A stretch of 64,000 nucleotides of DNA. Origin: Aeromonas bivalvium. Lineage in GTDB: Bacteria > Pseudomonadota > Gammaproteobacteria > Enterobacterales > Aeromonadaceae. The stretch is taken from contig NZ_CDBT01000008.1 in NCBI RefSeq assembly GCF_000819765.1, forward strand, positions 62,001 through 126,000, in the 5' to 3' direction. Under the pieces are notes generated by a model that was not told the origin of the DNA, made no database searches, and saw only the letters and a list, made by a program, of their open reading frames with translations. Position numbers and translations under genes: made by a program. Below, one piece after another: positions 20,128 through 29,800 of this stretch (positions are counted from its first letter, which is position 1; each line of letters starts with the position of its first letter).

Positions 20128-20385
20128 CGTGAAAACTCTCGGGGTCGATGTGATTTAAAAACGGGATATTCTAGCCAATTGTGGAAGGAATAAACAGGGT
20201 TGCCCCGCCCTTGTCGTCTTCGATGGTGCAATGAGTGGTGCATTTTTGGCCGCGGGGGCGAAAAATTTGCCGGGTTGGCAAGATCCGGGTTCAGATTTTC
20301 CGCAACCGGCCGCTATTCATTGCTGCAAGACTAGGATGCCGATGGCATCGGTGGGCACACTCTCTTCCTGACATAAGAAGCACAC

Positions 20386-22260
20386 ATGATGAAAAACCTC
20401 TCACTCAAGCAGAAGATACTGTTATCTGTGGTGATCGCGCTCTCGCTGGTGATCCTGCTGCTCTCCTGGCAGAGCTACTCCAGCCAGAAAAACCAGTTGC
20501 TGCAAGGCAGTCAGGAGCAGGTGCTGCGTCTGGGCGACCAGCAGGCCCAGAGTGTCAGTGACTGGCTCGCGGCCCGCCGGGACGTCATCCAGGCGCTCGG
20601 CAACAAGGCGAGTGCCCAGCCCCTCGATGCCCTGCAGCAGGCCCAGGTCTCCGGCCGTTTTCAGCTCACCTATTTTGGTGAGGGCAGCGGCAAGATGCAT
20701 GACTCCGACCCTTCCATCAACCGTGACGGTTATGATCCCCGCTCCCGCGGCTGGTATCAGGAAGCCATGGCCAAGGGCGGTATGATAGTGACCAAGCCGT
20801 ACCTGGACGTGGCCTACAACGTCATGGTGGTCACCCTGGCCCAGCCGGCCCAGGGTGGCGTGGTGGGGGGGGATCTCTCCATCGCGGCCCTGGTGGAAGA
20901 CATCACCAAGATGAAGCTGCCCGCCGACGGTTTTGCCATCATGATGCACAAGGACGGCACCGTCATCGCCTACAAGGATGCCGCCAAGGCGATGAAGCCG
21001 GCCACCGAGATCGACAACGATCTCACCAATGCCCTGATCGATCAGAGCAAGGCGAGCCAGAGCCTGGTGCCGGCCTACTTTGACGGCGAAGGCCGCGACA
21101 AGCTGCTGCTGGCGGTCGATGTGCCGGGCACCGACTGGGAGCTGGTACTGGTGCTGGACAAGGGGACCCTGGAGGCGCCCCTCTCCTCCCTGCTGATGAC
21201 CCAGCTGGCCATGGCGCTGGTGGTGCTGGTGGGCAGCATACTCGCCATCTCCTGGCTAGTCAGCCTGCTGCTGGGCCCCCTGGTCAAGGTCTCCCAGGCC
21301 CTGGCCCGCATCGCCGACGGCAACGGCGACCTGACCCAGCGCATCAAGATAGATGCCAATGACGAGGTGGGTCAGCTGGCGGACAGCTTCAACCGCTTCG
21401 TCGGCAGCCAGCATCAGCTGATTGGCCACATTCGCAACCTGGCCCACGAGCTGGACGCGGACGCGGAGCGTAGTCTGGTCACCAACCAGGCTGCGGTGGA
21501 AGAGCTGCAGCGCCAACAGCAGGAGGTGACCATGGTCGCCACCGCCGTCACCGAGATGGCCAGCGCCACCATGGAGATCGCCGGCAACGCCGAAAACACG
21601 GCGGCGGCGGCCCAGCAGTCGACCCAGAGCAGCGAGCAGGGCAAGCAGCTGGTGAACCAGACCCGGCAATCCATCAACAGCCTGGCCAGTGAAGTGGGGC
21701 AGGCGACCGAGGTGATCGGCGAGCTGAGCCGCCACGCCCAGGCCATCTCCGGCATCCTCTCCACCATCCAGGGCATCGCCGAGCAGACCAACCTGCTGGC
21801 GCTCAACGCCGCCATCGAGGCCGCCCGTGCCGGTGAGCAGGGCCGCGGTTTCGCCGTGGTGGCGGACGAGGTGCGGGTGCTGTCGCGCCGCACCCAGGAC
21901 TCCACCCAGGAGATCCAGTCCACCATAGAGACCCTGCAACAGACCACGGCCCGTGCGGTCAGCCTGATGCAGACCAGCCAGGGTCTGGCGGACAACAGCG
22001 TGCAGGATGCCGATGCCGCCGCCGCCGCGCTCGAAGAGATCACCCAGGCCGTGTCCCTCATCTCCGACATGGCGGGCCAGATAGCGACCGCCGCCGAGGA
22101 GCAGACCCAGGTAACCGGCGAGATCACTCAGAACACCACGGCGATCAAGGACGTGACCGACGAGATCACCGCCTCCGCCATGCGCGATCTGGATCAGGCC
22201 CACAGCCTCAAGGGCCGGGCCACGGATCTCAGCAAGCAGGTGTCGACCTTTATCCTCTAA
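20386..22260 (+). CDS. Methyl-accepting chemotaxis protein with dCache ligand domain
   Basis: This is a transmembrane chemoreceptor of 624 residues. It has a membrane helix at about 8-30, a periplasmic double-Cache domain (35-265), a second helix near 268-292, HAMP (about 293-345) and a cytoplasmic signalling domain with the highly conserved tip [20 protein letters not shown] near 465. The Cache domain contains Y-x4-R-x-W-Y (YDPRSRGWY near 115-123), followed by PYLD and GGDLS, matching the motif I know for amino-acid-binding dCache domains. Two adjacent ATG codons (20386, 20389) are equally possible starts. No CheB/CheR-binding pentapeptide is visible at the C-terminus (STFIL). Confidence 0.93.
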   Translation: MMKNLSLKQKILLSVVIALSLVILLLSWQSYSSQKNQLLQGSQEQVLRLGDQQAQSVSDWLAARRDVIQALGNKASAQPLDALQQAQVSGRFQLTYFGEGSGKMHDSDPSINRDGYDPRSRGWYQEAMAKGGMIVTKPYLDVAYNVMVVTLAQPAQGGVVGGDLSIAALVEDITKMKLPADGFAIMMHKDGTVIAYKDAAKAMKPATEIDNDLTNALIDQSKASQSLVPAYFDGEGRDKLLLAVDVPGTDWELVLVLDKGTLEAPLSSLLMTQLAMALVVLVGSILAISWLVSLLLGPLVKVSQALARIADGNGDLTQRIKIDANDEVGQLADSFNRFVGSQHQLIGHIRNLAHELDADAERSLVTNQAAVEELQRQQQEVTMVATAVTEMASATMEIAGNAENTAAAAQQSTQSSEQGKQLVNQTRQSINSLASEVGQATEVIGELSRHAQAISGILSTIQGIAEQTNLLALNAAIEAARAGEQGRGFAVVADEVRVLSRRTQDSTQEIQSTIETLQQTTARAVSLMQTSQGLADNSVQDADAAAAALEEITQAVSLISDMAGQIATAAEEQTQVTGEITQNTTAIKDVTDEITASAMRDLDQAHSLKGRATDLSKQVSTFIL

Positions 22261-22284
22261 GACACAAGGTCCGCGTCATGAGGA

Positions 22285-22308
22285 AGAGCCCGAGAGGGCT
22301 CTTTTTTT
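22285..22308 (+). terminator. Rho-independent terminator after chemoreceptor gene
   Basis: AGAGCCC pairs with GGGCTCT around GAGA, followed by seven T residues. Confidence 0.92.
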
Positions 22309-22704
22309 ATGGCCGGGTTTGAGGGGGGAGGGGTTGGACGCAGGGGCTGGATTCCATGCCGCCCGGCCCAGGCGTCGATTGCTGGTGACTTTCGAGGAGC
22401 CATGGGGAGAGCACTCATGTCCGTTTGGGAGTTCGGCCTGCTGCCTGGCTCGCGGTGGCCTGCTGCAAGGACGGTGTTGCCATGGCGCGGCCCAGGGCAT
22501 TGCCGTGCCAGCATCTGTGCCGAGCGCCTGAGCCCACGGGGCTGCATGGCATGAGCGGGGGAGGGCGAGGCGGGTCAGATCACGCATCCCGGGATGCTAT
22601 TGCGGGCGCATCCTGGTCTCGCAGGGCCCAGGGCGTAGAGGATGCAGCCTTGCGTGACGCATGACAGGGCCGAAAGCGAAGGCGCGTGCAGCCCCCGGCA
22701 ATGA
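22309..22704. other. GC-rich interval without a supported gene
   Basis: Several short open frames on both strands have no ribosome site, no recognisable motif and overlap one another. Their Pro/Arg/Gly/Cys-rich translations look like shadow frames of non-coding GC-rich DNA. A degraded gene is possible but I cannot identify one. Confidence 0.6.
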
Positions 22705-22730
22705 AAAAGGCGACCGCAAGGTCGCCTTTT
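22705..22730 (-). terminator. Terminator of Tim44-like gene
   Basis: AAAAGGCGACC pairs perfectly with GGTCGCCTTTT around GCAA, 20 bp after the minus-strand stop. The plus-strand A-run supplies the U-run. Confidence 0.9.
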
Positions 22731-22749
22731 CAGCATGCAGAGCGCGGGA

Positions 22750-23604
22750 TCAGAGCTGCTCGATACCCACGATATGCCAGGGGGCGCCGGCCTTGGCCAG
22801 GTTGCGCTCCAGGTGCCATACCTCCTTGATATCTTCCTCGACCTGCTCCTGACGGTCCATGTAGCGGCCGCTGAAGCGCACGCTCACCTGGGCCCAGTCG
22901 CTGCCGTGGTCGGCGCGCACCAGCTGGGTGTCCACGTACATGACTTCGGTATGCTGCTCGCCGGAGAGCTCGGCGCGCTCCGCCTTGAGCTGCTCGAACA
23001 GCTCGGGGCTGACGTACTCGCGCATCTTCTCCAGATCGTTCTGGTTCCAGGCCTCTTGCAGGGTGCGGTAGTGATCGCGGGCACCGGACAGGAAACCGTT
23101 CATGTCAAAGCCCGGCGGCAGGCGGAAGGGCACGTCGCTGTCGGCGAAACCGGTCGCCTGCGGGGCGCTGGCGCTCTGCTCGAACTGCTGGGGAGCCTGA
23201 GGCTGGTAGCCGGCATAGGCCGTGCGCTGCTGGGGTGACATCTGGGCCGCCTTGCTGCGGCGCAGGGCGCGGATCAGGAAGAAGGCGCCGAGGGCCAGAG
23301 CCGCTATCAGCAGCATGTCCATGCCCTGCAGACCTTCGAAGGCGCCGCTGCCCAGCAGGTAGGCGAACAGGCCACCGGCCAGCAGGCCGCCCAGCAGGCC
23401 GCCCATCATGCCGCTCTTCTTGGGAGCCGCTTGCGCGCCCAGGGTCGGATTCTTGTTGTCCACAGGCTTGGCCGCCGGTTGGGCCGGCGCCGTCTTGTAG
23501 CTCTTGCCAAAGGATTTGCCGCCGCCAAATTTCTTGGCTTCGGCGATGGGGGCCCCCAGGCCAATGGCCAGGATCAGGGCAAACAGGGTCAGCATTTTTT
23601 TCAT
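22750..23604 (-). CDS. Tim44-like domain protein, secreted or membrane-anchored
   Basis: The 284 residues start with a signal-like hydrophobic segment (MLTLFALILAIGLGAPIAEA), then a Gly/Ser/Lys-rich linker, a Gly-rich hydrophobic stretch and one or two membrane helices near 82-122. The C-terminal Tim44-like domain (about 165-284) includes the ARDHYRTLQEAWNQNDLEKMREYVSPEL block. Its bacterial role is unknown; the mitochondrial homologue tethers the import motor, but that function should not be transferred. ATG 23604 gives a clean signal sequence; a GTG at 23619 would add five charged residues. It diverges from dnaB. Confidence 0.82.
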   Translation of the reverse strand: MKKMLTLFALILAIGLGAPIAEAKKFGGGKSFGKSYKTAPAQPAAKPVDNKNPTLGAQAAPKKSGMMGGLLGGLLAGGLFAYLLGSGAFEGLQGMDMLLIAALALGAFFLIRALRRSKAAQMSPQQRTAYAGYQPQAPQQFEQSASAPQATGFADSDVPFRLPPGFDMNGFLSGARDHYRTLQEAWNQNDLEKMREYVSPELFEQLKAERAELSGEQHTEVMYVDTQLVRADHGSDWAQVSVRFSGRYMDRQEQVEEDIKEVWHLERNLAKAGAPWHIVGIEQL

Positions 23605-23885
23605 TTTGACGCGTTTCACTCTCAGCTATGGGTGGGGCATGTCCCGCTAGTGGCAAGGCGCATGGCAGGCTGCCAGTCCCGCAATGTGGCGCAGCTTGGC
23701 GCTAGGAGTATCATCCCAGGCATGAATTGTTCATGAACGAAGTAAGGGGGAGACAGCCTGCCCGAGTGGTGCCTCCCTGGCAAGGGCGGCGCGGGCCGAT
23801 CCGGTTTCTCGCCAGATTAGCGCTCGCGGTGGCGGGCTTTCTTTTGTAAAATTCCCGTCCCCTTCCCGCTGCGGTTTTTAGGTGT

Positions 23886-25280
23886 ATGGCAGAGCAAGTG
23901 ACGGCGAAAAAAGACGCCAAGACACAACAGCTGAAAGTTCCCCCCCACTCCTTCGAGGCAGAGCAGTCCGTACTGGGCGGCCTGATGCTGGACAACGAGG
24001 CCTGGGATCGGGTGGCCGAGCGGGTGATCGACAAGGACTTCTACAGCCGACCCCACAGGCTGATCTTCCAGGCCATGGACAGGCTCTCCAACGCCGGCAA
24101 CCCCATCGACCTCATCACCCTGCAGGAGGAGCTGGAGCGCTCCGAGCAGCTGGAGGAGGCCGGTGGCTTCGCCTATCTGGTGGAGATCGCCAAGAACACC
24201 CCGAGCGCCGCCAACATCAGCGCCTACGCCGAAATCGTGCGCGAGCGCGCCGTGGTGCGGGAGATGATCTCGGTCGCCAACGAGATAGTCGAGGCGGGCT
24301 ACGAGCCCCAGGGCCGTACCTCCGGCGATCTGCTGGATCTCGCCGAGAGCAAGGTGTTCAAGATCGCCGAGCAGCGCACCAGCGCCAACGAGGGTCCCCA
24401 GCCCTTGAAGCTCATTCTCGAACAGACCGTCGACAAGATTGAGGAGCTGTTCAAGACCCCCCACAACGGGGTGACCGGCGTCTCGTCGGGCTACAACGAT
24501 CTGGACAAGATGACCGCCGGCCTGCAGCGCTCGGATCTCGTCATCGTCGCGGCCCGTCCCTCCATGGGCAAGACCACCTTTGCCATGAACCTGTGCGAGC
24601 ACGCGGCCCTCACCGCCGACAAGCCGGTGCTCATCTTCTCCCTGGAGATGCCCTCCGAGCAGATCATCATGCGTATGCTCGCCTCGGTGGGGCGCATCGA
24701 CCAGACCAAGGTGCGGACCGGCCAGCTCGACGACGAGGATTGGGCCCGCCTCTCCTCCACCATGGGGTTGCTGCTCGAGAAGGGCAAGATGTACATAGAC
24801 GACGCCTCCGGCCTGACCCCGACCGACGTGCGCTCCCGCGCCCGGCGCATCGCCCGCGAGCACGGCGGCCTCTCCATGATCATGATCGACTACCTGCAGC
24901 TGATGCGGGTGCCTGCGCTTTCCGACAACCGGACCCTGGAGATAGGTGAGATCTCCCGCTCTCTCAAGGCCCTGGCCAAAGAACTGCAATGCCCAGTGGT
25001 GGCGCTCTCCCAGCTGAACCGAAGCCTGGAACAGCGGGCCGACAAGCGGCCGGTCAACTCGGATCTGCGGGAATCGGGCTCCATCGAGCAGGATGCGGAT
25101 TTGATCATGTTCATCTACCGCGACGAGGTCTATCACGACGACAGTCCCGACAAGGGGATCGCCGAGATCATCATCGGCAAGCAGCGTAACGGTCCCATAG
25201 GCCGGGTGCGGCTCACCTTCCAGGGCCAGTTCTCGCGCTTTGACAACTACGCGGGTCCTGCGTTTGATGATGACTATTGA
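23886..25280 (+). CDS. dnaB: Replicative DNA helicase DnaB
   Basis: This is the hexameric 5'-3' helicase of the replication fork. The 464 residues comprise an N-terminal collar domain (about 15-170), a linker helix, and a RecA-like ATPase with Walker A ARPSMGKTTFAMN near 220-232, Walker B-type MIMIDYLQLM near 334 and SQLNRSLEQR near 376. It ends FDNYAGPAFDDDY, close to the E. coli ending. The copy is intact. A degraded second copy of its last 20 codons lies 80 bp downstream (separate entry). alr follows on the same strand after 190 bp, a conserved neighbourhood. Confidence 0.97.
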   Translation: MAEQVTAKKDAKTQQLKVPPHSFEAEQSVLGGLMLDNEAWDRVAERVIDKDFYSRPHRLIFQAMDRLSNAGNPIDLITLQEELERSEQLEEAGGFAYLVEIAKNTPSAANISAYAEIVRERAVVREMISVANEIVEAGYEPQGRTSGDLLDLAESKVFKIAEQRTSANEGPQPLKLILEQTVDKIEELFKTPHNGVTGVSSGYNDLDKMTAGLQRSDLVIVAARPSMGKTTFAMNLCEHAALTADKPVLIFSLEMPSEQIIMRMLASVGRIDQTKVRTGQLDDEDWARLSSTMGLLLEKGKMYIDDASGLTPTDVRSRARRIAREHGGLSMIMIDYLQLMRVPALSDNRTLEIGEISRSLKALAKELQCPVVALSQLNRSLEQRADKRPVNSDLRESGSIEQDADLIMFIYRDEVYHDDSPDKGIAEIIIGKQRNGPIGRVRLTFQGQFSRFDNYAGPAFDDDY

Positions 25281-25344
25281 TGTAAACCCAAGGTGAAGGC
25301 TGCGTAGCCATCACTACAACTGCCCTGACCGATGGCCAACTCAG

Positions 25345-25419
25345 ATAGTGGCCGACCGTCAGGGCTTGTTTTCCCGGTTCGACAATTCTGCCGGTCCGGC
25401 CTTAGACGATGAGATTTGA
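25345..25419 (+). pseudogene. Relic of a second dnaB 3' end
   Basis: From 25360 the sequence reads, in one frame, QGLFSRFDNSAGPALDDEI and a TGA stop. It aligns without gaps to the last 20 codons of dnaB: 14 of 19 residues are identical and 43 of 60 bases match by my count. FSRFDN is encoded with different third bases in nearly every codon. Similarity fades upstream of 25345. It has no start and is not expected to be translated. It looks like the end of a diverged dnaB allele, not a recent slippage product. Confidence 0.75.
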
Positions 25420-25470
25420 GGGCTGACACCACCCGGTGCCTGATTATCATGCCCTCGTAAGGGAAAACAG

Positions 25471-26544
25471 ATGAAAGCGGCTATCGCCCAGATCAATACA
25501 GCGGCCCTGCGCCACAACCTCGCCGTGGTCAAGCGCCACGCTCCCCAATGCAAGATCATCGCCGTGGTCAAGGCCAATGCCTATGGCCATGGCCTGCTGC
25601 CGGTGGCCCGTACCCTGGTGGATGCGGACGCCTATGCGGTGGCTCGCATCGAGGAGGCACTGATGCTGCGCTCCTGCGCCGTGGTCAAACCCATAGTGCT
25701 GCTGGAGGGATTCTTCTCGAGTGCCGACCTGCCGGTGCTGGCGGCCAACAACCTGCAGACCGCGGTGCACACCTGGGAGCAGCTCGAGGCGCTGGAGCAG
25801 GCCGAGCTGCCCGCTCCCGTGGTGGCCTGGCTCAAGCTCGACACCGGCATGCACCGGCTCGGGGTGCGGGCCGACGAGATGCCTGCTTTTATCGAGCGCC
25901 TCGGCAAGTGCAAGAACCTGGTGCAGCCGTTCAACGTCATGACCCACTTCAGCCGCTCCGATGAGCTGGAGCAACCCACCACCCGCGAGCAGATTGACTT
26001 GTTCAGCCAGCTGACCGCGCCGCTGTTGGGCGAGCGGGCCATGGCGAACTCGGCGGGCATCCTGGCCTGGCCGGATTCTCACTGCGACTGGGTGCGCCCC
26101 GGCGTCATCCTCTACGGCGTTTCGCCTTTCCCCAATACGGTGGCGGCCGATTACGACCTCAAGCCGGTGATGACCCTCAAGACACAACTGATTGCGGTGC
26201 GGGAGCACAAGGCGGGGGAGCCGGTGGGCTATGGCGCCAACTGGGTGTCGGATCGCGATACCCGGCTCGGGGTGATTGCCATCGGCTATGGCGACGGTTA
26301 TCCGCGCATGGCCCCCAACGGCACGCCAGTGCTGGTCAATGGCCGCATCGTGCCCCTGGTGGGTCGCGTCTCCATGGACATGACGACGGTGGATCTCGGC
26401 CCCGGCGCCACCGACAAGGCCGGTGACGAGGCGGTGCTCTGGGGGGAAGGCCTGCCGGTGGAGCGGGTGGCCGACCAGATCGGCACCATTCCCTATGAGC
26501 TCATCACCAAGCTCACTTCCCGGGTGTTTATGGAGTACGTCTAA
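25471..26544 (+). CDS. alr: Alanine racemase
   Basis: This PLP enzyme interconverts L- and D-alanine for peptidoglycan. The 357 residues include the PLP lysine in [10 protein letters not shown] near 34 and the catalytic tyrosine in [10 protein letters not shown] near 253, followed by [14 protein letters not shown]. The ending [17 protein letters not shown] is typical for Alr. The gene is intact. Its 3' end is repeated twice more immediately downstream (separate entry), and a dnaB relic sits just upstream. Confidence 0.96.
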   Translation: MKAAIAQINTAALRHNLAVVKRHAPQCKIIAVVKANAYGHGLLPVARTLVDADAYAVARIEEALMLRSCAVVKPIVLLEGFFSSADLPVLAANNLQTAVHTWEQLEALEQAELPAPVVAWLKLDTGMHRLGVRADEMPAFIERLGKCKNLVQPFNVMTHFSRSDELEQPTTREQIDLFSQLTAPLLGERAMANSAGILAWPDSHCDWVRPGVILYGVSPFPNTVAADYDLKPVMTLKTQLIAVREHKAGEPVGYGANWVSDRDTRLGVIAIGYGDGYPRMAPNGTPVLVNGRIVPLVGRVSMDMTTVDLGPGATDKAGDEAVLWGEGLPVERVADQIGTIPYELITKLTSRVFMEYV

Positions 26545-26741
26545 CACTTTGACTCGGGATGGCGGCCGAGTAGATAGGCACGTCTTCCCCCTATGAGCTC
26601 ATCACCAAGCTGACGTCCAGAGTCTTTATGGAGTACGTCTAACACTTTGACTCGGGATGGCGGTCGAGGAGATAGGCACGATCTTCCCCCTACGAGCTCA
26701 TCACCAAGCTCACTTCCCGCGTCTTTATGGAGTATGTGTAG
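26469..26741 (+). repeat. Three tandem copies of the alr 3' end (about 98 bp unit)
   Basis: The first unit is the real end of alr (26469-26563 with flank). Units 2 (26564-26661) and 3 (26662-26741) follow head to tail with 98-99 bp spacing. Each holds the 17 codons for [17 protein letters not shown] plus a stop (TAA, TAA, TAG). All differences in these codons are synonymous (for example CTC-ACT-TCC-CGG against CTG-ACG-TCC-AGA). Units 1 and 2 also share the flank TAACACTTTGACTCGGGATGG. Unit 2 has an in-frame TAG where alr has a CAG codon, and unit 3 carries a one-base shift, so neither is translated as Alr. Confidence 0.9.
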
Positions 26742-26763
26742 GCGAGTTGCCCCTCATCCCCAA

Positions 26764-26788
26764 CCCTTCTCCCGCGAGGGGAGAAGGG
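26764..26788. repeat. REP-like palindrome
   Basis: CCCTTCTCCC pairs with GGGAGAAGGG around GCGAG, inside a CCCTCATCCCCAACCC context. From memory this resembles a palindromic repeat scattered through many proteobacterial genomes. A second copy in this window was not found. Confidence 0.4.
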
Positions 26789-26793
26789 AGAAC

Positions 26794-26825
26794 AAAAAGG
26801 CCGCCCCGACAAGGGCGGCCTTTTT
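26794..26825. terminator. Bidirectional terminator between alr and putA
   Basis: AAAAAGGCCGCCC pairs perfectly with GGGCGGCCTTTTT, giving T-runs on both strands. Confidence 0.9.
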
Positions 26826-26852
26826 CATGGGCGTGTCCCACAGACGAAAGAA

Positions 26853-26876
26853 CAAGCCCCGCAAAAGCGGGGCTTG
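26853..26876 (-). terminator. Hairpin directly after putA
   Basis: CAAGCCCCGC pairs with GCGGGGCTTG around AAAA, followed on the minus strand by TTCTTTC. It is 23 bp after the putA stop and probably the first putA terminator. Confidence 0.7.
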
Positions 26877-26898
26877 GATTCAGGGAACGCTTCGGCGC

Positions 26899-29800
26899 TT
26901 AGCCTATGGTCATCAGGCTGGCGTTGCCACCGGCGGCGGCGGTGTTGACCGAGAGGGCGTGCTCGATGAGCAGGCGTTCCAGCGGGATGTCGGTCTCGCC
27001 GCGATGCAGGCCGTGCACGCCTATGATGGCGCCGTTACGGGCCGCCTGGCGCGCGGCGGCGAGCTTGCTCACCTCTCGCAACTGATCCGAGTCGCCGTGG
27101 TGCAGCAGGGCATCGAAGTCCGCCTCCCCCGTGGCCCAGTCCGCCACCAGCGCGATGGGATCCCGCACCTCGGTCGGCAGGGAAGAGAGCAGGGAGCGGG
27201 TCTGGGCATCGTCCGGCAGCAGCACCTGGCTGCCGACCGCCAGACAGGCGGCCAACTGGGCCAGCAGGTCTGCCTTCTCTTCTGCCAGGCAGAGCACCCG
27301 TTCCCGGGGCAGCAGGCTGTAGCTGTTGCGCTCGCCGGTGGGGCCGGTCAGCAACTGGGTACGGCCGCTCTGGGAGAGTGCGGCGTAGTGATCGCACAGG
27401 GCGGCGAGTGCCGGATCCTGCTTGCTCGCCCAGTCGCGCAGGGCCAAGAGGGGGGCTTTCGCCTCGGCATGCAGGGCACCGGACTCCTGATGCAGCTGGT
27501 TGGCCACCGCCTCCTGGGGACGGGCGCCGAGCAGGCGATACATGTAGAGCGGGCCACCGGCCTTGGGACCGGTGCCGGAGAGCCCTTCCCCGCCGAAGGG
27601 CTGCACCCCGACCACGGCGCCCACTATGTTGCGGTTGACGTAGAGGTTGCCGACCTTGGCGGTGTTGACCACCTGGGCGATGGTCTCGTCGATGCGGGTA
27701 TGGACACCCAGGGTCAGGCCGTAGCCGCTGCCGTTGATCTGCGCGAGCAGCTCGCCGAGTCTGGTACGGGGGTAGCGGACCAGGTGCAGCACGGGGCCGA
27801 ACACCTCGGGTCCCAGCTCGTCCAGGCTGTCTAGCTCGATGAGCGTCGGCAGCACGAAGGTGCCGCGGCTGCAGGCATCCCCCTGGGTGCGGGCGATCTG
27901 GTGCACCTTGCGCCCCTTGTCGCCCATGGCCTTGATGTGGCGCTCTATGTTGGCCTTGGCCTCGGCGTCGATGACGGGGCCTATGTCGGTGGAGAGGTGC
28001 TCGGGGCTGCCGACCTTGTATTCGGCCATGGCGCCCTTGAGCATCCGGATCACCCGATCCGCCACGTCATCCTGCACGCACAGCACCCGCAGGGCGGAGC
28101 AGCGCTGACCGGCGCTGTCGAACGCCGAGGAGATGACATCCATCACCACCTGTTCGGTCAAGGCGGAAGAGTCGACGATCATGGCGTTCTGGCCGCCGGT
28201 CTCGGCGATGAGCGGAATGGTGCGACCCTGGGCGTCGAGGCGACCGGCCAGGTTGCGGGAGATGATGCCCGCCACCTCGGTGGAGCCGGTGAACATGACG
28301 CCGCGCACCCGTTCGTCCGCAATGAGGGCAGCACCCACGGTTTCACCCCGGCCCGGCAGCAGTTGCACCGCACCGGCGGGTACCCCAGCTTCCAGCAGGA
28401 TGCGCACCGCTTGTGCCGCGATGAGGGGGGTCTGCTCGGCAGGCTTGGCCAGCACCGTATTGCCGGCGGCCAGGGCCGCGCACACCTGGCCGCTGAAGAT
28501 GGCCAGCGGGAAGTTCCAGGGGCTGATGCAGACCACGGGGCCGAGCGGTCTGTGGGTGTCATTGGTGAAGTGGTTGCGCGCCTGGGCGGCGTAGTAGCGC
28601 AGGAAGTCCACCGCCTCGCGCACCTCGGCGATGGCGTTGGCGAAGGTCTTGCCGGATTCGCGTACCAGCAGGCCCATCAGGGGTTGCAGCTCGGACTCCA
28701 TCAGATCGGCGGCGCGCTCCAGCACGGCGGCCCGCTCGGCAGGGGGGGTCGCTTGCCAGATCTGGCCGCTCGTGAGGGAGCAGGCGAGAGCCTTGTCCAC
28801 CTGCGCTACCGTGGCTTCACTCACCTGACCGACGATATCGCGGTGATCCGCCGGGTTGACCACGGGTTGGAACTGGGTCGGCGCCTCGGTGTCGCAACCC
28901 AGCTGTTCATTACCCAACATGGGCACGGCCTGATAGGCGGTGTTGGTGCTGGCGAGCAGGGCGGCGGAGAGTGACCCCAGGCGGTGCTCGTTGGCGAGAT
29001 CCAGACCGGCGGAGTTCGGGCGCGCCTCGCCGTAGAGATCCCGGGGCAGGGGGATGCGCGGATGGGGCAGACCCAGGGCCCCTTCACGGGCGGCCATCTG
29101 CTCGATCTGCTGCACCGGATCCTGCACCAGATCCGAGAGGGAGATGTTGTTGTCCGCGATGCGGTTGACGAAGGAGGTGTTGGCCCCGTTCTCCAGCAGG
29201 CGGCGCACCAGGTAGGCGAGCAGGGTCTCGTGGCTGCCCACCGGGGCATAGATGCGGCAGGGGCGACCCAGCTTGCCGTCGGCCACCTTGCCGACCACCT
29301 GTTCGTAGAGCGGTTCACCCATGCCGTGCAGGCACTGGAACTCGTACTGGCCCGGGTAGTAGTTCTGACCGGCGAGCTGGTAAATCGCCGACAACGAATG
29401 GGCGTTGTGGGTGGCGAACTGGGGATAGATGGACTCGGGCACCGCCAGCAGCTTGCGGGCGCAGGCGAGGTAGGAGACGTCCGTGTAGGGCTTGCGGGTA
29501 TAGACGGGGTAGCCTTCCAGCCCTTCCTGCTGGGCGCGCTTGATCTCGCTGTCCCAGTAGGCGCCCTTCACCAGGCGGATCATCAGGCGGTGACGGCTGC
29601 GCTTGGCGAGATCGATGACATAGTCGATCACATAGGGGCAGCGCTTCTGGTAGGCCTGGATGACGAAACCGATGCCGTTCCAATCGGCGAGGGACGGATC
29701 GAAGCAGAGTTTTTCCAGCAGATCGAGGGAGATCTCCAGGCGATCGGCCTCCTCGGCGTCGATGTTGATGCCGATGTCGTACTGCCTGGCGAGCTGGGTC

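Noticed and set aside
20319-20345. GCCGAT box upstream of the chemoreceptor, as in flagellar sigma28 promoters
   Set aside because: No matching -35 element at the required spacing.
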